Assembly: GCA_029747585.1 (NCBI GenBank)
Contig: JAPEVF010000067.1
Coordinates: 1 to 64,000 of the forward strand
From: Pleurotus djamor
Taxonomy: Eukaryota; Basidiomycota; Agaricomycetes; Agaricales; Pleurotaceae
Reading direction: 5' to 3'
DNA length: 64,000 bases
Shown here: positions 12,901 to 24,552 of the stretch, piece after piece
Numbering within the stretch: the stretch's first letter is position 1
Layout of the letters: each line of letters starts with the position of its first letter
Position numbers and translations under genes: made by a program
The notes under the pieces: generated by a model
What the model was told of the DNA's origin: nothing
Seen by the model: only the letters and a program-made list of their open reading frames with translations
Databases searched by the model: none

Positions 12901-15900
12901 AGCGACAATTACACGTAAAAGGGACATACGACATACCCTCCAAAGATGACTGTACGAATACCCGAAGCTTTGAGCGACGAACGCATTTCCGTCGACGGTC
13001 GACCGACCGGCAACACTGCCAACGGTAGTGCAAACTTGATTATCCAGAGATATACCATCGTATCCTGGACCTGAAGGAACCAAAGACGAGCATTGGCCAT
13101 CCAGGGTATGAAACTCGTTGACCAAAACACCTTCGAAGGCATAACGAAGCGGCTAGTGCGCAAACATCAGCTCGCGGCCAGGACGCCAACGCGAATGAAG
13201 CTCACGTTGATATACGAGATCCATCTCAACGCGCCGATCATATCAGGGATAGGGATCTGGTACCCAGTATAGATGGAAACCGCAAGAACTAGAACACCAG
13301 CAACAGCTTGCGCAGGCGCCTGAGAGGGAAATATCGCAGCCAAGGCCCTGAAGAACGACTTCATCGTAAGGGCACCGGTGAAAACGAACAAGAAGAATAT
13401 GCTGAAGAAGGAGAATCAGTGAGACGATGGATGTAACCAGAAACAAGGGAAGACTCACAAGAACTGGGATGCCGTTCTCTGCAACCCAATCACAAAGTAG
13501 AGGACGATACAATAAATGACGATCGTCACGAAAGACGAGGGGATATCCACCAACGTCATCGCAAGCGCCTCAATCATCGGATGGTACATCGCCGCTCTTT
13601 CATGCCTTCGGATAATCGGACGCTGACTGAACAGCGCAGGAATTTCCGACATCGAAAACAAAGCCGGTAAGAAGAGGGCACTGTCAATCCAAACTCAAGG
13701 TCAGAAAGAATTCTCAGACCTGACTAGTCTGAAATGAACTCACAAGAACATGATGCCACCTCTCGAGAAATACGCAGCGGTGGCATCATCGATATTCACA
13801 AAGACCGTCCCGATAATCACCGACTGAACGACAAATGTCCCTGTCGTCAAAACCTGCGTCAGCATGTCTCCCTGCACGATTTTCCCTCTCCTTCGCATCA
13901 CAGCCCGGAGTTGCATCCAGGTACTAATCACATAAGGGGAACCTCTCCGAGCACACTTCGCATGCTCATCCAAGACGCTCTGCTTGAAAGCTTGGGTCTG
14001 CGGGTGCGCCTTGCCAGGAGGATGACCAACAGCAGCGTCAGTTGTCGCAGTGTGGGACGGACGGCGGGAAAATGTTCGTCCGAATCTCGTGCCGATCCAA
14101 GTAGATGCATTCATGGCGAAAGGATCGGGAGCAGCTAGCAACGGCGCAACTTGCACGCCAGGAGCAGCGCTCGTTGGTGCTGCGAGACCACCAACTAAGG
14201 CCCCAGTATTCTCGGGGCCTTGTCCAACCTTCTCCCCACTCCCCTCAAGCTCTCCCAATTCCGCCTCTCTATTCTTCGGGATCAGCCCACACTCCTTTCT
14301 AAACGCGTCCATGTCTTCTCGATTTCGACGGCAGATATCCGAAGCTTGATAATACGCCGCAAACTCGGCAGGCGTACGAGGAACTGGTGCTCGAATATCC
14401 CTTATAGCTCCCCTGAATGTCATATCAGGGTGCATTCGGGCAGCCTGAGGGACCTGAGAAGATTGGCTTCGTCGGGTTTCGATGATTTGAGGCGAACTTG
14501 GGCTAGGCAAGATGGCGGGTGATGCATTGGGGTTAACAACGGGGGACATAGCAGCGTCATCACTCCCATACCCTGGAGTCTCGGGAGCGGACATCTGCCC
14601 TTCGGTCTCAGGGACGGAGTTGTCTCTGAGTACTCTGGCTTGCTCGTCCGTAACACTGACTAGAAAATCGGGAACGCTCTGCCGGTTTCTAGCCTGCCAA
14701 CCCATGTCTTCAAAGTATTTCTTTGCTTCGTTTCCTGGGCCAAAGTAAATCATCCGGCCTTCATAAATTAGGCAGACCTACAAATGGATGGATATGAGTA
14801 AGAGAGACTGAAGGCAGAGGACAGCTGGGTACGTACTTTGTCAAATAATTCGTACATTCCGTTACTCGCTTGATACAAACAGACCATGGTCGTACGTTGC
14901 AAATGAGACGTTGCGATGCGTAGCGCAGTCAGGAAAGACAACGCCGTGGACGAGTCCAAGCCTCGAGTGGAACTGGGACAAGACAGTGTAAGCGATAGCA
15001 TTATAACGGATGAAAAGAAACCTACTTGTCCCATCCCCCAATGAGAGCCCGAGCAGCCATGGCCTCTGCGATGGAGACTCTCTTCTTCTCTCCGCCACTG
15101 ACTCCTCTCAGCTTCTCATCGCCGACGACACTTCCTCGAACATGTCTCAACCCAAACAGGGTCAAAAAGAGGTCCGTCAAGTGCTTCTCGTATTCTTTCC
15201 TAGTGCTTCGCGAGTCCAGATCGTCCTTGCCATCAACGTCGCCGGGGTTCTTCGACACCCTAGCCGGCCTGGCAGGAGCTCGGCATCTTGCAGCAAACCG
15301 GACAGTTTCTTCAACACTGAGGGTGGGAAAATGAAGATCATCTTCCGGGATGTATTGGACATCTCCGCGAAAGCGATCACGAAGAAGCTCGGGCGTAAGC
15401 GAGGAGAACGCAATGTCCCCGGTAACAGCGCGGTAAGACTCCGTCTGGTTCGTCAACGCCTTGAGAAAAGTCGTGCATCCCGCTCCTGGTTGACCGAGGA
15501 CGACTGCGCGAGAATTCGTATCAGCAAGGGTGCTATGTGAATGGAATAGAAACCTTACGGAGCATCTCTCCCGGTCTCACAACGCCTTCGAAGCCGCTCA
15601 AGATCTTTCGCAGAGGCGGGTGTCGTTTTGCTTGAATGGCGTGGAAAATGTCCACNGGGTTAAACAGAGAGGAGAGAGTTGGTTGCTGGCGTGCGGCAGC
15701 TGTCTGCCCGAGACCAACGACCTCCAAACCGTCGAACAAGACGCCTAAGGTACGAGGTTCGATTCCCGCTTCGTCACGCCTTCAGAGAAAATCAGCCGTT
15801 GACACACACACGATAAAGAGAACGAACTTACTTGTTGATATACGCACGGACTCGTTGCTCAAAATCGAACTGTTCACCATCGCCATCAGCGTCAGGGAGT

Positions 15901-16169
15901 GCTGCGACAGTGGTATCTTCTGATTCTTGTTCTGACGGCGTTGCTTCAGTCAATCTCGCGTCTCCATCTCCTTTGACACTAAGCGGTTTGTTGGCGACTC
16001 GATTACGGCTGTTTGGTGGTTCAGTACGCGCTCTGACAATGGGCGGGCGCGTCACAGGATGGTCAGTGTGCGTCAGGCTCCGTTGGAGTTCTTCAAAGCC
16101 ATCGGGGTCGAAGTAATCGATGGCGGGGTTGTGCACATTGACCGGCGAGGTTACACCACGACACTCCAT
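9985..16169 (-). CDS. PDR-type (ABCG) full-size ABC transporter
   Basis: A multi-exon gene from the ATG at 16169 to a stop at 9985 with the order NBD1-TMD1-NBD2-TMD2. NBD1 has Walker [10 protein letters not shown] (Cys in place of Lys, usual for fungal PDR), signature [14 protein letters not shown], and the degenerate Walker B/D-loop [15 protein letters not shown]2 has canonical GASGAGKTTLL, a degenerate signature [16 protein letters not shown], and [18 protein letters not shown]. The membrane parts carry [25 protein letters not shown] after splicing, and a C-terminal loop with several Cys ending in KPSRG. Such pumps sit in the plasma membrane and export hydrophobic compounds and drugs. A long Pro/Ala/Ser-rich stretch lies between NBD1 and TMD1 (about 14,100-14,620). 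Exons are separated by short introns, and one N (15655) sits in a coding exon. Confidence 0.93.
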
Positions 16170-16669
16170 CGTTGGTGAATGAGGTGGTAAGGAAGGAACC
16201 GTCGAATCGACATTTTCTGGCCATGGGCTGCTTATGTACTATCCGCTGGGGCGATCGAGCGGAAACGAGCAAATCCGCCTTTTGAGCACAAGGTTCAGAT
16301 TACATATCGAGCCAAGATTCAACTGGAAAATCAGAAANACTCGGGTTCATGCACGGGTGCGAGGCTTGTGTAATTTGAAGAGAAGCAACTCTTCCTGGAT
16401 CATGGTGTACTTATCCCCCGAGGTACNATAAATGAGGTGAGTGCAGGAGCATTTCTAACTCATGAATACTCACCATAGATTGTCAGCATTTTCGGAGCTG
16501 GGGATGATGAAGATTGGGAGCAAGGTAGAGGCTTAGAACTGAGAGAGACTGAGAGCCTTTCCTCATTTTCGACCCTTTTCTTACCGTGGGAATAAATATT
16601 CTCACAGTCAGAAACGTCCCTTGAACGTTGAACGTGAACGTTCACGAAGCCGAGAACCAGAAGGGTTTG
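16170..16669. other. divergent intergenic region, ABC transporter / F-box B
   Basis: About 500 bp between two divergent starts, so it carries both promoters. Two Ns lie inside (about 16,337 and 16,427). The short open frame at 16234-16431 shows no domain. A repeated aacgttcac/gaacgtgaacg motif lies just before the F-box start (about 16,622-16,645). Confidence 0.35.
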
Positions 16670-17988
16670 ATGATCATGAAGTCCCAATACCCTTGGCTCA
16701 AGTTCTCTCGCTTTCTCAAACTCAACTGGCGCGATTCAGCGGTGTGTACTTCGCAAGCATTCGTCTGGTCTATTTTTGATTCCGAAGTCTGAACGCCCCC
16801 CCCNAGAAAGCTGTAAAGCCCAGCTTCTACATTCCAGCTGAAATCCTGGAACAAATAGTCCGATACCTCGACGAAGATACTGATGTGGCGAACTTTCGAA
16901 ACCTACGCGCGACCTCCCGCTGCCTGAAGGCCATTGCAGAACCATACCTTTATCGCACCGCACGGTTTCATCAAATGAATGACCTTTTGGACGGTGGTCG
17001 TACAGACATCTTCATGGAAAGCATCTCGAAAAACCATGCCTGCGCTGCCTACCTAAACACGCTGCAAGTTCCATTTCTCTGGAAATACGCGTCGACTCTC
17101 TCGCTTTTTGTCAATCTCCGTCGCTTGCAGTACTCAACTCTTGGTAATAGTGGTATCGACAGCCCGGCATCTTACCAATTACTCGCACCCATCACCAATC
17201 TTACCCACCTTTCCTGGTCGCGTCCAGTCGAAGACCTTGCTGCTTTCATCAACTTTTTGGAGTCGCAGCACTCACTTCAGCACCTCAGCCTCCTAGCACC
17301 CGATGTGGTTGGGATCAACGAACAGGAGCTTGCGTTAAACCCGAATTCTCTCATGTTACTGCAGTCTTTGACAACTACCGATGAGCTGGCGGTGTATTTT
17401 CTCCCTGGCAGGAATATACAACACCTCGAGCTCCAGCCTACCAATACTCAAGCATTTTCTCTCGACGCAAAATCGTTTAATAGCGTCAGGACATTGTCCT
17501 GTCCCCTCACCCACATATCTTGGGTTAATCACTTCCCTCGGGTTCAGTTCTTAGAGATTCCAGATGTGCGGATTACCGATATTTGTGCCCTGGCCCAATC
17601 TGACCAACTTTCTTCCTTTCAGTGTTCAGTTTCTATCGCCCAGACGCTAGTCCAGTTCCGCTCTTTGACGAACGACCAGCCGATATTTGTATCGCTGGTC
17701 ACTTCGAGTCCCCTCTCATATGCTGAGACCCACCTTTTTCCCAAACTTGGCGACGCAGACGGCTACGGAATACAGTTTCCCCGACTGCGTACTCTCGATG
17801 CCGTATTTTACGACAGTTTCCGGTGGCAAACCCCACGGCCTTGCTTTCGTTTCTTCTTTGACCAGGGTTCATTGATACCTAGTGGTCCTCTTCGACTCGC
17901 TGATATTCCGGCACCCACTGTTTGGTCCCGATGGTGGGAATCGCGCGGTCTTGATGATGATTTACTCTTAGCTATTGGCGCACAGTAA
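16670..17988 (+). CDS. F-box-like protein (copy B)
   Basis: Three exons: 16670-16741, about 16807-17565 and 17623-17988, all phase 0, about 398 residues. The short first exon encodes a basic leader (MIMKSQYPWLKFSRF). The second begins with an F-box-like helix, YIPAEILEQIVRYL, followed by LYRTARF and leucine-rich segments such as LSLFVNLRRLQYST and LEIPD. The final exon ends with WSRWWESRGLDDDL. The second intron could be read through in frame, but copy C needs it at the same point and its last exon is also exactly 366 nt, which supports splicing here. An N in a C-run at 16804 sits at the first acceptor. Probably an SCF substrate adaptor; substrate unknown. Confidence 0.75.
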
Positions 17989-18222
17989 TGGTGAACGATC
18001 CCTTACCATAAGGACGAAATTGTCATACTACAATGTAACTAGAGTACGCTAAAAGCTTATTCGCTGCGGCACGATAGTTTCTCTACTTCTTAGTCTTCCT
18101 TTGGATCGGCAGGCTCAACCCAATCATGTGATCGACTCATTCCGTTTCTGAGCCACCACCTCAACTTTCAAGCTTCAAGGCTCGAGTACAACTGCTGTTG
18201 GTACCAGCCAACGCTGAAATCC

Positions 18223-19577
18223 ATGACGAAAATCTGGGAGAAGGGCTTTTGGAAGAACTCTCGGTTTTCTGTTTTGAAACGACCAAAGGCCGCTACCACT
18301 GCAACAGTGCGATGTTCATCCAACTTTTATTTTGGTCAAATCGGAAGTCACGCTAACGTCTCATCGATCATCGTTTGCTCTCCAGGAATTTTCAAGGGCG
18401 GCACCCTCGCTGCCAAATGAACTCTGGGAACAAATCTTCGAATTCATCGGAGAAGATGCAGGAAGCTTTCACAGCCTGTGCTTGACCTCCCACCGTATGA
18501 ATATCATCGCGGAGCCCTACCTCTATCACACTGTTCAACTCAACCAAACAGAAGACACCGACGACCATCGCACAGAAAGGCTCATTGAAAGTGTCTCCGA
18601 AAACTCTGCTCGTGCTGCCCACATACGGACACTGCGAGTGCCTTTTTTCTGGAGATTGGCCACTATTCTACCACTCTTCGTCAACCTTCGTTGCCTCCAC
18701 TACTCAACTCTGCCCAATAGAGGTCTAGATGACCCCGCGTATTGCCCAGCACTTGCTTCCCTCACCAATCTCACCCACCTCAATTGGTGGCGTCCAGTTG
18801 AAGACCCCGAAGGGTTCGTCTACTTTTTGGAAGCGCAGCATTCGCTTCAACACCTTACTTTGGTGGCGTACGATGTGGTCGGAATCCACAAACGCAAGAT
18901 ACTCACCGTACCTTCCATCTCTCTCATGTCGCTCCAGTCTTTGACGACTCTTGACGAACTCGCGGTACCCTTCCTTGTTGGGAGGTCCATTCGACATCTC
19001 CAACTTTATGCTTACAACCCTGGTCTCTTTTATCTACGTGGAAAATCACTACCTAGCGTCAAGACGTTCTCCTGCCCCCTCTCAAATATATCCTGGGTTA
19101 ACCACTTCCCCGAGCTCCAATTTTTAGAGATACGCGAGGTGCGCTACTCTTGTGACTGTTATAGCCACAGCCTAGTCTCATCTCCTTTACCACTTCTAGT
19201 TCCCGATGCAGGTTACGGATCTCGCTCGTCATCTCCATTCTATCACGAACAACCACCTTACCTTCGTGTCTTTGGTCACTTCAAATTCATACTTGGCATA
19301 TCTGGAGACCCACCGATTTCCCAAACCCGTTGACGCCAATGCATACAAAATGATGTTTCCCCGAATTTCCAACCTTGATACAGTATTCTATGATACGTTA
19401 CAGCCACAGCAGCCGGGACATTGCTATCGCTATCAATATAAACATGACTCGACGACGCCTATCAGCCCTCTACGGCTGGCAGACGTTCCTGCGCCGTCTT
19501 CTTGGAAATTCTGGTGGGAATCTCGCGGGGTTGATGATGACTTGGGGGCAGGCATTGGACCCACAGTCGTAGGATGA
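18223..19577 (+). CDS. F-box-like protein (copy C), tandem paralogue of B
   Basis: Exons 18223-18306, 18386-19138 and 19212-19577 join in phase 0 to about 400 residues. The first exon is a basic leader (MTKIWEKGFWKNSRFSV), matching the position of the leader in copy B. The F-box-like part reads SLPNELWEQIFEFIGED, then LYHTVQL. The body aligns with copy B almost throughout, for example VPFFWRLATILPLFVNLR and ISWVNHFPELQFLEI, and the end is WKFWWESRGVDDDLG. Read without the second intron the frame runs into an early stop, so that break is a splice junction, not a mutation. It lies 235 bp downstream of copy B in the same orientation, as expected from a tandem duplication. Confidence 0.78.
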
Positions 19578-19709
19578 AATCGGTGGTTAGACATTTATTG
19601 ACCGTGTGAACAGGTCAACCTATCGACTTCATCCATCAGCCTCTGGCAGCGAGAGTGATTGTCGCACCCACTCTTTGTTCTATGCCCTGCGTTGTCGCCG
19701 ATCGCCATT

Positions 19710-20960
19710 CTACTCAGTGGAATGATGCGAGCCATCTGGTTGTCGGTATGGAGTTCCATCCCGTTCCAAGCGCGGGGATCGCGGAGCAGAGATTTCGGGG
19801 AGGGCTAGCCTTTCGTCTTGGAACTCTGCCTGTTCCCGTCGCCAACGAACACGAGCGTTCATCGTCACGAGGAAAGTATTCGAATAGAGCTTGGCGAGCA
19901 CGAAGTCAGCTAATAGATAGCTCGGTTCGCCAGATTTGCGTTTCTTAGTGATGAGATTAGGAATGCGAATTCGGTCGGGGACATGGAGAGTTGGAATGAC
20001 CTTACCGCGTAAATGGCGAACAAGACAAGTTGCGTAACGTTGCAAACGGTTATGAGTATCCCCGTTTCTATGACCACTGTCAAAAGCGGCGATTAACTTC
20101 AGGATGGTGAATTCGACGGAGAGCGTACGCCTGATGATATTTCTGATAAGAGAGTCCGTCGATGGCAAACCAGTGCGACGGCGAATCTGTGGGAAGGACG
20201 GTAAATATCCTAGGCGACTGCTGAGACATCCAACAAAATAGAGGCGACGTACAAGTGTAAAAGCAAGGCCACAGCTGACCAAGACATCCGCCATCGCAGA
20301 AGAAGCATGCCATACGAATGTCGGTATGATAAACCACAGGAAGGGGTCACCAGGAAGGTGGTCCGATCGGATACGCGAAACGACTGCGTTGATCAGAAGA
20401 CCTCGAGGTACGACGATGCTTGTGATAAGTCCTGACGCTGGGAAGAAAGTTAAGACACAGAGATAGTCCACGCAACGGAAGTGGACCCACCGAAAGAAAT
20501 GGCTACCAAGCCAAACACCAGGAATACCAGATGTCGAGACCCTTGAAGGGCGCGCAGTCTCCACGCGAGAGATGATGTCACCGGTGTTGAGAGTAGGACC
20601 TGAGAAAGAATGAGATTCGCAGGATGGCAATGGACAGATCATGGTGCCCACGAGGCTCAAGATCACGGACCGTAAGTAAAACTTCTGAAGGGAAATCGTT
20701 CTTATGAGGAAGGTATTCAGAAGCTTAAAGCTTGACGAAACAAAGGCGCACCGAACTTGAGACCTATGTCACAGAACAAGAGCATGTCAAAGGAGGCTTA
20801 CAACATTGATGGGACACTGACCATCGACGGGAATCAAAACTTGAGCTGAAGATAGGGAGCCTATCGGGCGTTGAGCGACAAAAGCGTCCCAGACGAAACG
20901 TGTGTAGTATGGTGTCGAGATGATTTCAAGTATGAATATATAAATAACCTATGGCTTCTC
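19710..20960 (-). CDS. DUF6534-type multi-pass membrane protein (5' end unresolved)
   Basis: Spliced minus-strand pieces carry the order seen in this mushroom-specific family: SVILSLVGTMI, FLVFGLVAISFGG, FVWHASSAMADVLVSC, an RRRTGLPSTDSLIRNII block, ETGILITVCNVTQLVLF, and ADFVLAKLYSNTFLVTMNAR near the C-terminus. The stop is at 19710-19712. Introns are short, for example about 21 nt within the VEFTIL-VIETG join by my reading, which may mean I have one boundary slightly wrong. An upstream hydrophobic piece (about 20,830-20,960, VIYIFILEII) probably belongs to the second membrane helix, so the true start lies further right, perhaps as far as the ATG at 21834. Function unknown; the family is predicted to have about seven membrane helices. 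Confidence 0.6.
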
Positions 20961-22649
20961 AGAATAGAGTAGGTGTGCGGTGAGACAGGAAGACACAAAT
21001 ACCAGTAGGCGGATCCACATCTCGTCGCTAGTACCTGAGCTTTAGTCCCAGAGTCAACGCAAAGAAGACGACGTACCTCTTAAAAGTGCTCCGCTTGACG
21101 TGATAAAAGTAGAAAACAAACTATACACAGTGAAAACGTAATGAGACGCGGGAGTGTCCGGATGGAAGGGAGCAAATAACGCGACCTGGTTAAGGAGGAC
21201 CTGCAATCATACCCAGCAATGGTTAGGATATCGAGATATGAGCTGTCGATGGTGGGCTTACACCATGAAGAAAAAGACCTAACATGAAGCCAATGGTGAA
21301 AGAAGGAGAGCTAGATATCTTTCAGAATCAATAGCCGGTTCCAGATCAGCTCAACACGTACATAAGAGCCCGAGGTTGCAGAATATAGAGGTGACGGAAC
21401 ATAGGCATGATTTGTGCTGAGTTGACGCAAAAGTAAAAGCAAAGGTGTTGGAAACGGTCCATGATATCTCAACTCTCTTATCCAGAGACGCTATTGTTTT
21501 GAATATCCTGAAACAACGTTACGACCAGTCGTCAAGACATATCGCGACTGCAACGGACTGATCAGCGCTCCCGAACCGGTTGCAAAGATTCACCGTCGCA
21601 CCTGAGACACCTCGACAAGTGGGTGCGATACCTCCAAAAAGCGACACAGGACACCCCATGGGTAACTGGGTGGTAAACGTCGCCTTGATCAACTGGGAAG
21701 AAGAGTACAACAGTCACATCTAGAAAGTGTGAGGGCCGATTCGAAGGATTCCACGAATCGAGAGGGTTGAAGCCTCGGGGATAACCTCGAAGGGTATCAT
21801 ATATTAGCAGTGTGTCGCGGCTGAGGGAAGTCATGTTGATGAAGTATCATTCAGATTGATAGGCTCGGAACATAGCCTCGTTACCAGGCCACTATGAGGT
21901 TGTCGATATAAGGAAACCGTTCGGAACAGCGGAAGCAAAACGGTTTCAATCCGAGGGGGACCGTTTATTTTTAGCTCGACGCTTGAGCGCCTGCTGAGTC
22001 ATGACTCATCACTAGCACTAGCGCCCGTAGTGGCTGTGGACCCGACCTGTTGCAGTCTCTGGTGCTGACCTCAGCTCGACATTTTGGCCACATTTTCCTC
22101 CCTTTCGCGATCACAAGTGTCAACCGCCACCCATTGAAGTCGCCACAGTCCACCCAACCCGTTCAAGGTTGATTCAAAGGTATTGAACGCAACCACTTTC
22201 TTCGTGGATGTCTGATCAATAAATCTGATCTTCCTTTACCTTGGACCCTGTCAAAAGTGTGATCGCCATCGATGACTTGGGCATATGCAGCACCTTGGCG
22301 CTAGGCTGGTGACCAGCCTGCCGATAAGGAAATCTTTTCGACACTGGGGTGGCGATTTGACCAGCCTACCTTGGCGCCCCCTCATATTCGCGATTCTCGA
22401 TGGGAAGAGCCTGAGCCCGTGAAGCTGTGCCGGCTGAGGAACATCGCCGTATACTTGATTTTCAGGGACACTTTCTCGTGCTGTGACATCGTGCTGGTGC
22501 TTCTGTCATATGGCACTCTCCATAAAGGCGAGTGCAATACCAGAGTATGTCTCCTGGGTTCCTTCGTCTTTTCCTGCCAAGTAAGTGAAGACATGTCCTC
22601 ATACTCCTGATGGTCGCTCACTATGACTCTCGCATAGATTATCGGAGCC
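20961..22649. other. unresolved 5' exons of the DUF6534 gene and intergenic DNA
   Basis: About 1.7 kb between the recognisable DUF6534 exons and the lectin gene. The left part (to about 21,834) probably contains short N-terminal exons of the membrane protein, but I could not join them with confidence. The remainder should contain divergent promoters. No repeat or RNA gene is seen. Confidence 0.35.
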
Positions 22650-23087
22650 ATGGCCACCCAAATCACTGTGCGCATCTACCAGACCAACACAAACGCTTGG
22701 TTCAAAGTCGTCGAGACTTCGGTCCATCACGCCGGCATCTGGGAGTACAAAAACGGGGAATATGTTCTGACAATCGGATATGACACATCTGGTGCTATCA
22801 AAGTCGACGCTGGGGGCGAAGAAGCTGTATTCGTATTCGGTGCTCATGACGGGCGCGATCGTCCTTGGTGCGATGTCGTTACAGACTTGAAACCCGGGGA
22901 AACGGCATCAGCGATCAACAGAGAATATTACCCTGACACTGCGCCGAAGGGTTGCACAAATCGCTCGTATGCAAGGGAGAAGCATCAGACAAGGTCGAGC
23001 GTGACGAATAAGAAGAAGCGGAGGTTTGATGTTGAGTACAAAGTCGGAAGTGGGGTTATCGTACAGGCAGACATTGTCATCCACTAG
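22650..23087 (+). CDS. fungal fruit-body lectin (Agaricus bisporus lectin type)
   Basis: One uninterrupted frame of 145 codons. Landmarks of the fruit-body lectin family (PF07367) appear in order: TVRIYQTNTNAWFKVVE at the N-terminus, GEYVLTIG, an FGAHDGRDRPWCDVVTDL block, INREYYP, and a C-terminal RRFDVEYKV...VQADIVIH. The length is close to the usual 140-145 residues, there is no signal peptide, and such lectins are cytosolic and non-classically handled. Known members bind the Gal-beta1,3-GalNAc (T antigen) disaccharide and N-acetylglucosamine and act in defence against fungivores. Compared with the Agaricus protein there is a short insertion (DTAPKGCTNRS region) after EYY. The preceding gcatag could be a splice acceptor of a 5' UTR intron. 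Confidence 0.92.
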   Translation: MATQITVRIYQTNTNAWFKVVETSVHHAGIWEYKNGEYVLTIGYDTSGAIKVDAGGEEAVFVFGAHDGRDRPWCDVVTDLKPGETASAINREYYPDTAPKGCTNRSYAREKHQTRSSVTNKKKRRFDVEYKVGSGVIVQADIVIH

Positions 23088-23256
23088 CTGAGTATGTAGA
23101 CCGATCTCTGTTTCGCACAGTCAGATGCGGGCCTCGGACTCTTTCTTAATCCCATTAACAGCTTTCACCGTCCCAAACCTAAACGTCCATCTCAGTCGTG
23201 AGGTAAGTGGTGCATAGGTGTCTAGCACCAGCTGAGAATTTATCAAACACCTTAGC

Positions 23257-24369
23257 ATGGACGCACGCAATCTGCCAAACGAAATATTCTCAGCGATCTT
23301 ACAGCTTGTCCCCGATCTGACAACGCTTCGAGCATTCTTACTCGCCTCGCACAGGTTCCGTGACCTGGCAGAACCGCTCTTGTACCGAAACGTCGTGCTA
23401 GGCGACCCCATCGAGGACGATCAGACTAATCGCGGTCCGCGCTTTGCCGATACGATAATGGATCAACCCCGGCTTGCATCGCAGGTTCAATCCTTGAGGG
23501 CTTTCAATGAGCAGCGCACCCGGGATTGCCTTGCATTCCTCTTGAACTTGCGTCGATTAGCGCTATATGAAAGCCCTGCGAGTCAACGTGGAGAAAGTCT
23601 TCTCCCCAAATCCCTGCGGCTCACTCATCTCATATGGTGCGAAATGACTATCCTTGATGCGCCGGCATTTGTTCGATTCTTAGAAGTACAGACATCGTTA
23701 GTCCACCTACACCTATCATGCTCCAAGTTCGACAAAGACGTGAAGATGCATCCACTACCCCCCGCTGCCTTGCCTTGCCTCAGTTCTCTTGTCTGCTTCC
23801 CCAAGACAGCGATTTCAATCCTCCCCGGACGCAACGTTAGAAATGTTGAACTGCTTCTAACGTCGTATAATTTTCCCCAGGACTCGTCACATTTCGATAC
23901 AGTGACGACACTTTCATGTGACATCCTCAGTACTGCTTGCATTGATCACTTCCCGCAGACAAAGTACCTCGAAGTTATGGCGACCCATGTAACTACTCAT
24001 TGCCGGATTTTATTCGATCTCATCATCTGACACACACATACCTAGGTTATGACCGGTGGATCGATTGAATCGATGCTCCCTCGGCTCCGTCGACGCGTCA
24101 TGACCAATGTAGAGTACATATCCTGGGCAATGGACCTGCCCGAGTCACAGGCCGAGTTATCCTGCCAGCTGAAGGGTATTGGTGCACTGAAGCATCTACC
24201 GAAGCTACGCATCGTGGACTTTGTCATCCCAGGAGTGAATGATGGGCAGTTGGACTTCTTTCGGCATAGTCTTGGTGAGACAAGGAGTGTGACAAAGGTT
24301 AGGCGCGGACAAGGGACTTACACGGACTGGGATCCTTGGTGGAAACACTGTAACATTGGGCGGCCATGA
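23257..24369 (+). CDS. F-box-like protein (copy D)
   Basis: Two exons, 23257-23988 and 24046-24369, joined in phase 0; 351 residues. The N-terminus is an F-box-like helix (NLPNEIFSAILQLVPDLTTL), followed by LLYRNVVLGD. The middle carries leucine-rich stretches including FLLNLRRLALYES and LPGRNVRNVELL. The last exon contains LKHLPKLRIVDFVIP and ends DWDPWWKHCNIGRP. Copy E is its closest relative in the window, with the same intron position after KYLxV. Probably an SCF adaptor; partner unknown. Confidence 0.75.
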
Positions 24370-24552
24370 CGCAAGCAGACTCGGAACGTGGCCTTGCCCA
24401 ATGACAATGCTTCATTCGCCCGGCGTCGAGATGCTAGCTTCAATAACATGGACATGATAGGATATTTAATTATGTTGTGATAGATTGCGAGTAGAAAGAA
24501 CTGATGATAACTAACCTGGTAATAGCAAACGAGTAGGACTCATCGAACTGAA

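Noticed and set aside
15745..15775. tRNA B-box-like sequence ggttcgattcc on the plus strand
   Set aside because: It is the complement of an ABC transporter exon reading SGIEPRTLG, and no matching A-box or acceptor stem is present.
19139..19211. Apparent frameshift in F-box copy C
   Set aside because: A 73-nt intron with consensus ends, at the same site as in copies A, D, E and G, restores the frame.
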